NCBI GenBank assembly: GCA_050013415.1
Contig: JBEKFH010000218.1
Location: 1 to 8,083 of the forward strand
Length of the DNA stretch: 8,083 bases
Reading direction: 5' to 3'
DNA from: Palsa-506 sp050013415
GTDB lineage: Bacteria; Actinomycetota; Actinomycetes; Streptosporangiales; Streptosporangiaceae
Under the pieces are notes generated by a model. It saw nothing but the letters and a program-made list of their open reading frames with translations, did no database searches and had not been told where the DNA came from. Positions 1 through 5,734 of this stretch are shown here, in pieces. Position numbers and translations under genes: made by a program. Within the stretch, counting starts at the first letter, position 1, and every line of letters begins with the position of its first letter.

Positions 1-909
1 CTTGACGGTGCCCGCGAAGAGGTCAGGGCCATTGCCGGTACCGGGGAAAGCCCGCGCAGCGGGCATATCCCCTTCACCCCGCGCGCGAAGAAGACCCTTG
101 AGCTCGCGCTCCGCGAGGCCCTGCAACTGCACCACAACTACATCGGCACCGAGCACATCCTGCTCGGAGTGATACGGGAAAGCGGGGAGATACGGGAAGG
201 CGGAGTGATGCGGCAAGGCGACGGCGTCGCCGCGCAGGTCCTGCGGCAGCACTCCGCCGACCTCCTGCCGATCCGGATGGCCGTGCTCGAGCTGGTGTCC
301 ACGACACCGACCGATGCCACCCGGATTCACCGCTGGCTGCGCCGCCATTCCGCGGCCGGCCCCGCCGAGGCGCCCGAGCGAGGCCAGCCGGCCGAGTTCG
401 GCACCACGCCGGCGGCCGACACCAGCCTGACCGAAGCCGCCCGGCTGGCCGGATCACAGCCGGTCGGCTCGCACCATCTGCTACTCGCCGCCCTGGGCGA
501 TCCCGATACCGCCGCGGCCCGGGCCCTCGCTGCTCTCGGCGTTGACCTGGACCTGGCCAGGGAGGCGCTGCGCAACGCCGACGTCACCGGCACCAGCGAC
601 GAGCAGCCGGAAGAGGCGGGCCGGCGCCAGATGCTGATCCGGGTGACCGACAACCAGGTCACGATCGAGGCAACCGACCGGGTGATCGTCGACCTCGGCC
701 GCTCCGCGCTCCGCGCGCTCGGCGACGAGGCCAGCCCGCCCGGCACCATCCGCGGTGACCTGCCGGTCAGCGCCAGCCTCGGCAACGTCTGGCAGGCGCT
801 GCACGACAGCCTCGGGGCCATCCAGCGGAGCGCGACGCTGGCCCCGGAGTCCCCTGGCTCACCGGGCAGCCCCGAGAAGCCAGACCAGCCAGGAACCGAG
901 GCCGCTTAG
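1..909 (+). CDS. Stand-alone Clp N-domain protein (ClpC2-like), 5' end outside window
   Basis: The reading frame is open from base 1 to the TAG at 907-909, giving 302 visible residues. Residues 1-8 and 19-60 match the ClpC1 N-domain from about ClpC1 residue 56 (SGHIPFTPRAKK, then HNYIGTEHILLG), so roughly 55 residues lie upstream of the window. The GTG at 169 falls inside this domain and is not the start. A degenerate further Clp repeat follows at about residues 143-193 (VGSHHLLLAAL, ALAALGVDLD). A short unrecognised segment (about 209-240) and a Pro/Ser/Glu-rich tail end the protein. There are no Walker motifs and no AAA+ module, so it cannot unfold substrates itself. Known family: Clp N-domains bind adaptors, phospho-arginine and, in ClpC1, cyclic peptide antibiotics; mycobacterial ClpC2 has a Clp N-domain without an ATPase. 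Inferred role: binding or decoy partner of the ClpC-ClpP machine. Odd: a triplicated hexapeptide at residues 57-74. Confidence 0.85.
   Translation, partial: LDGAREEVRAIAGTGESPRSGHIPFTPRAKKTLELALREALQLHHNYIGTEHILLGVIRESGEIREGGVMRQGDGVAAQVLRQHSADLLPIRMAVLELVSTTPTDATRIHRWLRRHSAAGPAEAPERGQPAEFGTTPAADTSLTEAARLAGSQPVGSHHLLLAALGDPDTAAARALAALGVDLDLAREALRNADVTGTSDEQPEEAGRRQMLIRVTDNQVTIEATDRVIVDLGRSALRALGDEASPPGTIRGDLPVSASLGNVWQALHDSLGAIQRSATLAPESPGSPGSPEKPDQPGTEAA
169..222 (+). repeat. 18-bp in-frame tandem triplication inside the Clp N-domain
   Basis: Three adjacent 18-base units, 169-186, 187-204 and 205-222, share the pattern G(T/A)GAT(A/G)CGG(G/C)AA(A/G)GCG followed by two variable bases. They encode VIRESG, EIREGG and VMRQGD. 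ClpC1 has only IREGEG before VAAQVL at this point, so the array adds 12 residues in the loop before the helix that starts GVAAQVL. Confidence 0.8.
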
Positions 910-1072
910 AACAGGAACGTGACGGCAGCCGACCGCCCTGCGATCAGCCGGCTGGCGTCATGGCCGATACCCCTGGCTGGCTTACCTCAATAGCGTGGCT
1001 GGGACTTCCTTGCTGATACAGCAGCAGCGGAGGGACAACAACGCTAGTGAAAGTCAGGGATCAGAGCATGCG

Positions 1073-2401
1073 TCAGTCGCTCGTGGTGCAGGTCGCGCCG
1101 CCGACCGTCACGGTGATCCGGGCGCCGGGCGGGGGGCCGTTGAGGTAGATCAGCGCGTACCCGGAGCCGTTCGTCTGATAGCTGTGGGAGTAGCCGCCGG
1201 CGCTCGCGGTCGCGTCCTGGTAGGGACGATCGGAGTTCACGTAGACATTGTTCTCGTCGCGGTCGGCGCTGTAGACGCTCGCGGTCGCCGTGCACCACGC
1301 GCCTGCTGCCTGCGGCGCGGGGGCGGGGGAGTAGGGCGTGGCGCCGGCCCAGTCGGCGGCCACCGCACTGCTGATGACGGTGACCACCGCGGGGCTGGTG
1401 GACAGGATGCCGAGTTCCCTGTTGTAGTCGAGGCTGGCGACGGAGAAGTTCTGCGAGCCGACCAGGACCCGCTGGCCAGGCCGGCCGGCGTCGGCGATGA
1501 TCGCCTTGGCATGGATGTACAGCGCGCTGGCGTCGTCGGGGTACAGCCGGACATGCGCGCCAGCGCTGGCCAGCTCGCTCAGCGCCGCGTCCCATTCGCT
1601 GTCGGCGGTCATGATGATCCGCACCCGCACGCCGCGCCGGGCGGCGTCCGCCAGCGCGCTGGTGACGGCGGGGTCGCCCATCTCCTCGTTCTCCACCGCC
1701 AGGGTGCGGGTGGCCCCGCTGATGACCGACAGGACGGACGCGCCGGAATTGGTCGGGGACCATACCAGGTCCCTGCCATCCGGCGGCGTGACGGCATCGC
1801 CCGCGAAGTCTGCGTTAAATGTCGTGACGATGGCCCGTACGTCGGCGCGGCTGGTGTCGATGACGGCGAAGTCCCTGGTGCCGGGGTAGTCCTCGGCGAC
1901 CAGGTTGAGTGTCATGATCACCGAGATCCTGCCGTCGACCGTGAGGGTCTTCTGGTGCCATGTCGTGCCGACCGGGCCCCACCGCACGTGCACGCCGCGG
2001 GCGGTCAGGTAGTCGTAGGCGGCCCTGTTGCGTGCCTTCTCCAGGTGCTGGTCGAGGAGCACCCGCACGTCGACGCCGCGGGCGGCGTCGGCGGCCAGGT
2101 CCGCCTCGGCGGCCGGGTCGGCCAGCTCGTACATGGTCAGGTCGACCGAGGTGCGCGCCCCGGTGATGAGCCGGTAGATGGGACCGAGCCCGGCCTGCGG
2201 CTCGGTCAGCACCCGCAGGTCCCCGGCGCGGCGCGCCCGGTGCCGCGCCGCGGCGGGCGCGGCGGTGGTGGCAGGCGCTGGCGTCGTCGCCGCGACCGAC
2301 GATGGCTGCGTGCTGCGCCGCGGTGCCGCGCTGCTGCAGGCGCTGGCGCCGGCGGCGAGCGCCGCGACGGTGGTGAGCATGATCAGGATCTTGCGGTACA
2401 T
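1073..2401 (-). CDS. Secreted phospholipase D-like lipoprotein with two HKD motifs
   Basis: The 442-residue product starts with a lipoprotein signal: MYRKIL, a hydrophobic stretch to about residue 19, and ASAC with Cys22 as the probable lipid-bearing residue. An Ala/Thr/Pro-rich linker follows to about residue 58. Two phospholipase D catalytic motifs are present: H149-x-K151-x4-D156 with N166, and H297-x-K299-x4-D304 with G315 S316 and N318. In the first, the usual Gly-Ser is Met-Thr. Two HKD motifs allow one active site of the phospholipase D superfamily, which cleaves or transfers phosphodiesters in phospholipids or nucleic acids; the substrate cannot be read from sequence. Residues about 368-442 form an extra C-terminal module with Cys370 and Cys438, which could form a disulfide outside the cell. 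The gene lies 101 bases downstream of the beta-propeller lipoprotein on the same strand, across a strong hairpin, so co-transcription is uncertain. The ATG at 2401 has only a weak upstream GGCAGGG but sits exactly before the signal peptide. Confidence 0.88.
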   Translation of the reverse strand: MYRKILIMLTTVAALAAGASACSSAAPRRSTQPSSVAATTPAPATTAAPAAARHRARRAGDLRVLTEPQAGLGPIYRLITGARTSVDLTMYELADPAAEADLAADAARGVDVRVLLDQHLEKARNRAAYDYLTARGVHVRWGPVGTTWHQKTLTVDGRISVIMTLNLVAEDYPGTRDFAVIDTSRADVRAIVTTFNADFAGDAVTPPDGRDLVWSPTNSGASVLSVISGATRTLAVENEEMGDPAVTSALADAARRGVRVRIIMTADSEWDAALSELASAGAHVRLYPDDASALYIHAKAIIADAGRPGQRVLVGSQNFSVASLDYNRELGILSTSPAVVTVISSAVAADWAGATPYSPAPAPQAAGAWCTATASVYSADRDENNVYVNSDRPYQDATASAGGYSHSYQTNGSGYALIYLNGPPPGARITVTVGGATCTTSD

Positions 2402-2456
2402 AGGACTGCGCCCTGCCCCCGCGCGGGAATCTCCCGGCCTCCGCCCAATCTAGTCA

Positions 2457-2495
2457 GGCCGGTGCCGGGACCGCACGCATCCCGGCGCACCGGCC
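2457..2495 (-). terminator. Strong hairpin after the beta-propeller gene, probable terminator
   Basis: Arms 2457-2470 and 2480-2495 pair as GGCCGGTG/CACCGGCC (8 bp) plus CCGGGA/TCCCGG (6 bp), with a two-base bulge at 2486-2487 and a nine-base loop. It begins eight bases after the stop codon of the minus-strand gene ending at 2503. No T-rich tract follows on the minus strand, which is common for actinobacterial terminators. It may instead only reduce read-through into the phospholipase gene. Confidence 0.5.
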
Positions 2496-2502
2496 AGTCC
2501 GG

Positions 2503-4185
2503 TCAGCGCACGGTGTGGGGGAGCTTGCCGCCCTTGGCGCCGAGCTTGTAGGCGATGATCAGTGGAGTGCCTGATAGCGGCACGGATGCCCCGGCGATGA
2601 CGTAGTCGCCGTCGATGGTGACGGGCGCGTTCGAGCCGGCCGACAGCGGCGTGTTCAGCAGGATGGCGCCGGTGGCGGCGTTGAACGCGTACAAGTGGCC
2701 GCTGTAGGTAGTGGTGAACACGACGTTGTTAGTGACGGTGGCGGCGCCGTAGGGGGAGGAGGGGAGCTTGTCGTCCCATTCGACCCTCCCGGTGTCCTGG
2801 TTGACCGCGACCATCTCGCCGGTCGCCTTAGGGATGGAGGCGTCGAATGCCTTGCCGCTTTCCGTCAAGCCGTCGACGGACATCGGCACGCCGAGGTTGT
2901 TGACGGCGGCGAAGGTCGTCGATCCGTTGGTCGCCAGCTGGGACTCCACGCCGCCGAACACGCCGGGCTCAAGCTCGAACTTCGCGGGCAGCAGCGAGTT
3001 TGCCGTCGCGGGGGTGGCGTGCTCGGTGAGCAGCCCGGCGTTCGCGGGCCCGCGGTGCACGCCGACCGGAAGCTTCCACAGCAGCTTGCCGGTCTTCGCG
3101 TTCAGCTCGATCAGGATGCCGGCCTTGCCGCCGTCGATCACTACCTGCTGCCCGTGCGCGGTGGTGAGGACGGGAGAGTTCTGCAGGTCCCAGTCGAACA
3201 GGTCGTGCGGGGTGAGCTGGTAGTACCACAGCAGCTTCCCGGCCGGGCTTAGCTTGACCACGGAGTCGGTGTAAAGATCCGGGCCGGGGCGGCTGGTGGC
3301 CAGCGGAAAGCCCTTCGGCCACCTGCCCTGGCCGATCGGGCCGGGGTTGGCGATGCCGACGTACAGGTTGCCCTGGCTGTCAAAGGACGGCGGGTCCCAC
3401 AGGCCGCCGCCGGAGTTGATGGCGGGGTTGCCCCACAGGTTCTGCACCTCGTCCCATGACCATTCCGGCGCGCCAGTGGCCGCGTTCAGCGCCCACAGGG
3501 TCGCCCTGGCGCCGCCGAGGTACTCGCCCTTATTCGGGTTCACCGGGACCGTCGAGACGTACACGGTGCCGTGGTTGTAGCCGGGCGCCATGTCGATGCC
3601 CTCGAGGTCGTTGCCGGTCAGGGTCCGGCTCCACAGCTGCCGGCCGGTGGCCGCCGACAGGGCGACCGCGGCCTTGTCCGTCGCCGCGTACACCACTCCA
3701 CCGGCGACGTTGACCCCGTCCGGGCCGCCGTTCAGCGAGTTGTAGTTGTGCGTCCAGAGCACCTTGCCGGTGGCGAGCCTGATCGCCATCACGTTGGACT
3801 CCTGATCCTGGGTGTACACCACGCCGTTCACCACCACGGGCGTCGTCGCGTAGCCATCCGCCAGGCCAGCGGCATGGGTTACCCCGGTCGACTCGACCGG
3901 CACGCACCATGCCACGCCCAGCGTCGCGACGTTCGAGCTGGTGATCGGGCTGGCGACGTCGCGGGTGTTCGCCAGGTTGCCGCCCGGCAGGGTCCAGGCC
4001 GCCGCCACCGCCGGGTTGGCCGGGCCGCCCGGCGCGCTGCCTGCCGTGCCCGCGGTCGCGTGCTTCGCGAAGCAGCCCGCCGTGCCCGGGCTGCTCTTAT
4101 TGCTTCCGCAGCCGCTGACCGCCAGGCCTGCGGCGACTAGCAGTGTCACGCTGGCAACGGCGGGCCGCTTGACGAAAAACCTCAT
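2503..4185 (-). CDS. PQQ-binding-like beta-propeller lipoprotein
   Basis: The product has 560 residues from the ATG at 4185. That start is preferred because GGGAG (4195-4199) lies nine bases upstream and MRFFVKRP opens a classic lipoprotein signal ending VSGC, with lipidated Cys26. An earlier in-frame ATG at 4194 directly abuts the GGGAG, and a GTG at 4251 would add 22 unlikely residues. The mature part is a beta-propeller of the quinoprotein family: the docking motif x-(A/x)-T-G-x-x-(L)-W recurs near residues 138-144, 179-185, 236-242, 364-370 and 464-470. The segments IANPGP (278-283) and TPHDLFDWD (325-333) resemble the quinoprotein alcohol dehydrogenase active-site regions. No haem c CxxCH motif and no vicinal Cys-Cys pair is present. 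It is likely a cell-surface protein, either a PQQ dehydrogenase passing electrons to a separate acceptor or a non-catalytic propeller as in BamB or PQQ-like repeat proteins. It is read divergently from the SPFH gene. Confidence 0.87.
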   Translation of the reverse strand: MRFFVKRPAVASVTLLVAAGLAVSGCGSNKSSPGTAGCFAKHATAGTAGSAPGGPANPAVAAAWTLPGGNLANTRDVASPITSSNVATLGVAWCVPVESTGVTHAAGLADGYATTPVVVNGVVYTQDQESNVMAIRLATGKVLWTHNYNSLNGGPDGVNVAGGVVYAATDKAAVALSAATGRQLWSRTLTGNDLEGIDMAPGYNHGTVYVSTVPVNPNKGEYLGGARATLWALNAATGAPEWSWDEVQNLWGNPAINSGGGLWDPPSFDSQGNLYVGIANPGPIGQGRWPKGFPLATSRPGPDLYTDSVVKLSPAGKLLWYYQLTPHDLFDWDLQNSPVLTTAHGQQVVIDGGKAGILIELNAKTGKLLWKLPVGVHRGPANAGLLTEHATPATANSLLPAKFELEPGVFGGVESQLATNGSTTFAAVNNLGVPMSVDGLTESGKAFDASIPKATGEMVAVNQDTGRVEWDDKLPSSPYGAATVTNNVVFTTTYSGHLYAFNAATGAILLNTPLSAGSNAPVTIDGDYVIAGASVPLSGTPLIIAYKLGAKGGKLPHTVR

Positions 4186-4194
4186 CTGACTCAT

Positions 4195-4199
4195 CTCCC
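4195..4199 (-). promoter_or_regulatory. Ribosome binding site deciding the beta-propeller gene start
   Basis: On the minus strand GGGAG is followed by nine bases and then ATG at 4185. The alternative ATG at 4194 touches the GGGAG directly and would leave no spacer, so 4185 is the better start. Confidence 0.6.
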
Positions 4200-4220
4200 A
4201 CGTCGCCGCAAGCCGGCCGG

Positions 4221-4273
4221 GCGTGGCTGCCCGGTCGCGCAAGCCTGCCACGCACCTACCTGCCCTGCCACGC
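4221..4273. repeat. Repeated CCTGCCACGC boxes in the divergent control region
   Basis: Two perfect ten-base copies of CCTGCCACGC lie at 4244-4253 and 4264-4273, exactly 20 bases apart, about two helical turns. The core GCCACGC also occurs inverted as GCGTGGC at 4221-4227. The position between two divergent genes suits an operator, and ribbon-helix-helix proteins such as the one encoded at 5341-5631 often bind short repeats before their own operon. The binding protein is inferred, not shown. Confidence 0.4.
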
Positions 4274-4291
4274 CCGTGCCAGCGCGGCGGC

Positions 4292-4320
4292 TTGCAGAAT
4301 TAAATAGATATCATTATGCT
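4292..4320 (+). promoter_or_regulatory. Candidate promoter for the SPFH / ribbon-helix-helix pair
   Basis: TTGCAG (4292-4297) and TATGCT (4315-4320) are separated by 17 bases and lie in an AT-rich island (about 4297-4320) that stands out from the GC-rich surroundings. They resemble -35 and -10 boxes of a housekeeping sigma factor and lie about 40 bases before the SPFH start codon. The same island could also serve the divergent gene. Confidence 0.45.
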
Positions 4321-4347
4321 AAGCAGGCGCAATCAGATCCGTCAAGC

Positions 4348-4355
4348 GGAGGAGG
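4348..4355 (+). promoter_or_regulatory. Strong ribosome binding site of the SPFH gene
   Basis: GGAGGAGG is followed by a six-base spacer and the ATG at 4362. It is one of the strongest ribosome binding sites in the window and fixes this start, ruling out the out-of-frame ATG at 4316. Confidence 0.75.
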
Positions 4356-4361
4356 CCCCAG

Positions 4362-5288
4362 ATGGCTACCCAGGATGCAGTGGCCGCGGCACCGGAACTG
4401 CCGAGGCCGCCGGTAACCGAGCACCCGGCCCGATCGGTGCCCGGCCTGCTCATACTGGTGCTCGGCATCGCCCTGATAGTGGCCGGGGTGGTGGTTGCCG
4501 TGGTGGCAAGTCACCACAGCCACGGCGTCGCCACCGCGCTGACTGTGCTCAGCGTCGTGCTTTTTATCGTCAGCGGCGCCATGCTGGGGGGGCTCACTCC
4601 GGTCGTTCCCGGGCAGGCGCGCGTCATCCAGCTGTTCGGCAAGTACCGCGGCACGATCCGCGACCCGGGCCTGCAGTGGGTGAACCCGTTCACCAAGCGC
4701 GTCAAGGTCTCCACCAGGATCCGCAACCAGGAATCGGCGCAGGCCAAGGTCAACGACGCGGACGGCAACCCGATCGAGATCGCGGCCGTGGTCGTCTGGC
4801 AGGTTCGCGACACCGCCAGCGCCGTCTACTCCGTCGACAACTTCACCCAGTTCGTCACCATCCAGACCGAGACCGCCGTGCGGCACATCGCCTCCAGCTA
4901 CCCATATGACAACCGGGGCAGCGGCGCGCTGTCGCTGCGCGACAATGCCGAGGAGATCACCCAGAGGCTGTCGGCCGAGATCGCCGCGCGGGTCGCCGCG
5001 GCCGGCGTGGACATCATCGAGTCGCGGCTGACCCGGCTGTCGTACGCCCCGGAGATCGCCCAGGCCATGCTGCGCCAGCAGCAGGCCAGCGCCGTCGTCG
5101 GCGCCCGGCAGCGGATCGTGGAAGGAGCGGTCGGCATGGTCCAGCTGGCCCTGGCCCGGCTGCAGGACGAGGGCGTCGTCGAGCTCGACGAGGAGCGCAA
5201 GGCCACGATGGTCTCCAACCTGCTCGTGGTGCTGTGCAGCGAGCAGGCGACCCAGCCGGTCGTCAACACGGGCTCCCTCTACCAGTGA
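4362..5288 (+). CDS. SPFH/band 7 domain membrane protein
   Basis: The 308-residue product has a short Ala/Pro-rich N-terminus, two hydrophobic segments at about 26-49 and 56-79 that should form a membrane hairpin or two helices, and then an SPFH (stomatin, prohibitin, flotillin, HflK/C) domain from about residue 80. Typical SPFH features are VVPGQARVIQLFGKY (81-95), DPGLQWVNPF (101-110), the strand-rich VVVWQVRD (143-150) and the helical segment with VDIIESRLTRLSYAPEIAQAM (216-236). The C-terminal Gln/Ala helix is short. Family members oligomerise and organise membrane microdomains, often holding proteases or transporters; no enzymatic function is visible. The start at 4362 has a strong ribosome binding site. 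It is followed 52 bases later by a ribbon-helix-helix gene on the same strand, suggesting a two-gene operon. Confidence in family is high, in role low. Confidence 0.92.
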   Translation: MATQDAVAAAPELPRPPVTEHPARSVPGLLILVLGIALIVAGVVVAVVASHHSHGVATALTVLSVVLFIVSGAMLGGLTPVVPGQARVIQLFGKYRGTIRDPGLQWVNPFTKRVKVSTRIRNQESAQAKVNDADGNPIEIAAVVVWQVRDTASAVYSVDNFTQFVTIQTETAVRHIASSYPYDNRGSGALSLRDNAEEITQRLSAEIAARVAAAGVDIIESRLTRLSYAPEIAQAMLRQQQASAVVGARQRIVEGAVGMVQLALARLQDEGVVELDEERKATMVSNLLVVLCSEQATQPVVNTGSLYQ

Positions 5289-5331
5289 CCGCAGGCACCT
5301 TGAGCACAGGCGTACCAGTGACCACAGGCAC
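5280..5331 (+). repeat. Direct repeat duplicating the end of the SPFH gene
   Basis: A 19-base sequence, TACCAGTGACC(G/A)CAGGCAC, occurs at 5280-5298 and 5313-5331, with 18 of 19 bases identical. The first copy contains the last codons and TGA stop of the SPFH gene. A shorter piece, CAGTGACC, recurs at 5339-5346 and supplies the GTG start of the next gene. The unit spacing is 33 bases, a multiple of three. Confidence 0.75.
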
Positions 5332-5340
5332 GGAACCGCA

Positions 5341-5631
5341 GTGACCGAGCGCAAGAGCATCCTGCTCCGGCTTGATCCCGCGGTCCATGACGCCCTGGCC
5401 CGGTGGGCCAGCGACGAGCTGCGCAGCACCAACGCCCAGATCGAGTTCCTGCTCCGCCGTGCCCTTGGCGAGGCAGGGCGGCTGCCCAGCCACGCCGGGC
5501 GAATGCGCCCCCGCGGCCGCCCGCCCGCCGCTCCCCGGCCCGAAGCCAGCCGGCCCGAAGCGCCCCGGCCCGAAGCCAGCCAGCCCGAAGCGCCCCGGCC
5601 CGAAGCCAGCCAGCCAGCGCACGGTGAATGA
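5341..5631 (+). CDS. Ribbon-helix-helix (Arc/MetJ-type) DNA-binding protein
   Basis: The 96-residue product begins MTERKSILLRLDP, a typical ribbon-helix-helix beta strand (residues 5-11), followed by helix A (about 13-26) and helix B (about 30-45, STNAQIEFLLRRAL). Such proteins form dimers whose paired strands enter the DNA major groove, and many are autoregulators or antitoxins. After residue 45 the protein becomes a basic, Pro-rich, probably disordered tail with a ten-residue repeat, APRPEAS(R/Q)PE. The GTG at 5341 is preceded by only a weak GGAA five bases away, so translation may depend on coupling to the SPFH gene. No toxin gene is adjacent. Likely role, inferred from the pairing: controls expression of the SPFH operon, perhaps through the boxes at 4221-4273. 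Confidence 0.82.
   Translation: MTERKSILLRLDPAVHDALARWASDELRSTNAQIEFLLRRALGEAGRLPSHAGRMRPRGRPPAAPRPEASRPEAPRPEASQPEAPRPEASQPAHGE
5533..5612 (+). repeat. 30-bp tandem repeat coding the Pro/Glu/Ala tail
   Basis: Units start at 5533, 5563 and 5593; the first two are full 30-base copies differing at about one base and the third is partial. Each unit is itself two related 15-base halves carrying GCCCGAAGC. The array keeps frame and gives the peptide repeat APRPEASRPE, APRPEASQPE, APRPEASQPA. A 30-base period makes copy-number change frame-neutral. Confidence 0.8.
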
Positions 5632-5699
5632 CGTGCCCGGATGATGCCGCCACGGCATGACCACAGCCAGGCGGCGGACCGCAGGTGAGGGGTTGCTGA

Positions 5700-5734
5700 C
5701 TGAGCCGGCCGCCCGGGTCAGCTCGCCGGCTCGG
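5700..5734. terminator. Hairpin between convergent genes, possible two-way terminator
   Basis: CTGAGCCGGC (5700-5709) pairs with GCCGGCTCGG (5725-5734), ten pairs including one G-T wobble, around a 15-base loop. It lies downstream of the ribbon-helix-helix gene on the plus strand and spans the stop codon of the DUF1801 gene on the minus strand, so it could end transcription from both sides. There is no T-rich tract. Confidence 0.38.

Noticed and set aside
169..909. GTG at 169 as the start of the Clp N-domain protein
   Set aside because: Strong ClpC1 similarity continues in frame to base 1, so this GTG is an internal Val codon and the real start is upstream of the window.
910..1072. Palindrome CAGCCGGCTG (945-954) and hairpin TGCTG-ATA-CAGCA (1011-1023) between convergent genes
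   Set aside because: The palindrome has no loop and the hairpin has only five pairs; neither is convincing as a terminator.
995..2551. A 518-codon plus-strand open frame opposite the phospholipase gene
   Set aside because: It is antisense to a gene with a clear signal peptide and two catalytic motifs; its product is low-complexity Gly/Arg/Val-rich, as expected from GC-rich shadow frames.
4314..5432. A 372-codon minus-strand open frame opposite the SPFH gene
   Set aside because: The plus strand has a strong ribosome binding site and a full SPFH domain; the antisense product has no recognisable motif and also crosses the next gene.
5533..5612. Tandem repeats considered as a CRISPR-like array
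   Set aside because: Units are directly adjacent with no unique spacers and keep coding frame.
5341..5631. Ribbon-helix-helix protein as the antitoxin of a toxin-antitoxin pair
   Set aside because: No toxin-like small gene is adjacent; the neighbours are an SPFH protein and a convergent DUF1801 gene.
5644..5658. Short hairpin ATGCCG-CCA-CGGCAT
   Set aside because: Six pairs with a three-base loop and no T-tract are too weak; the longer hairpin at 5700-5734 is a better terminator candidate.
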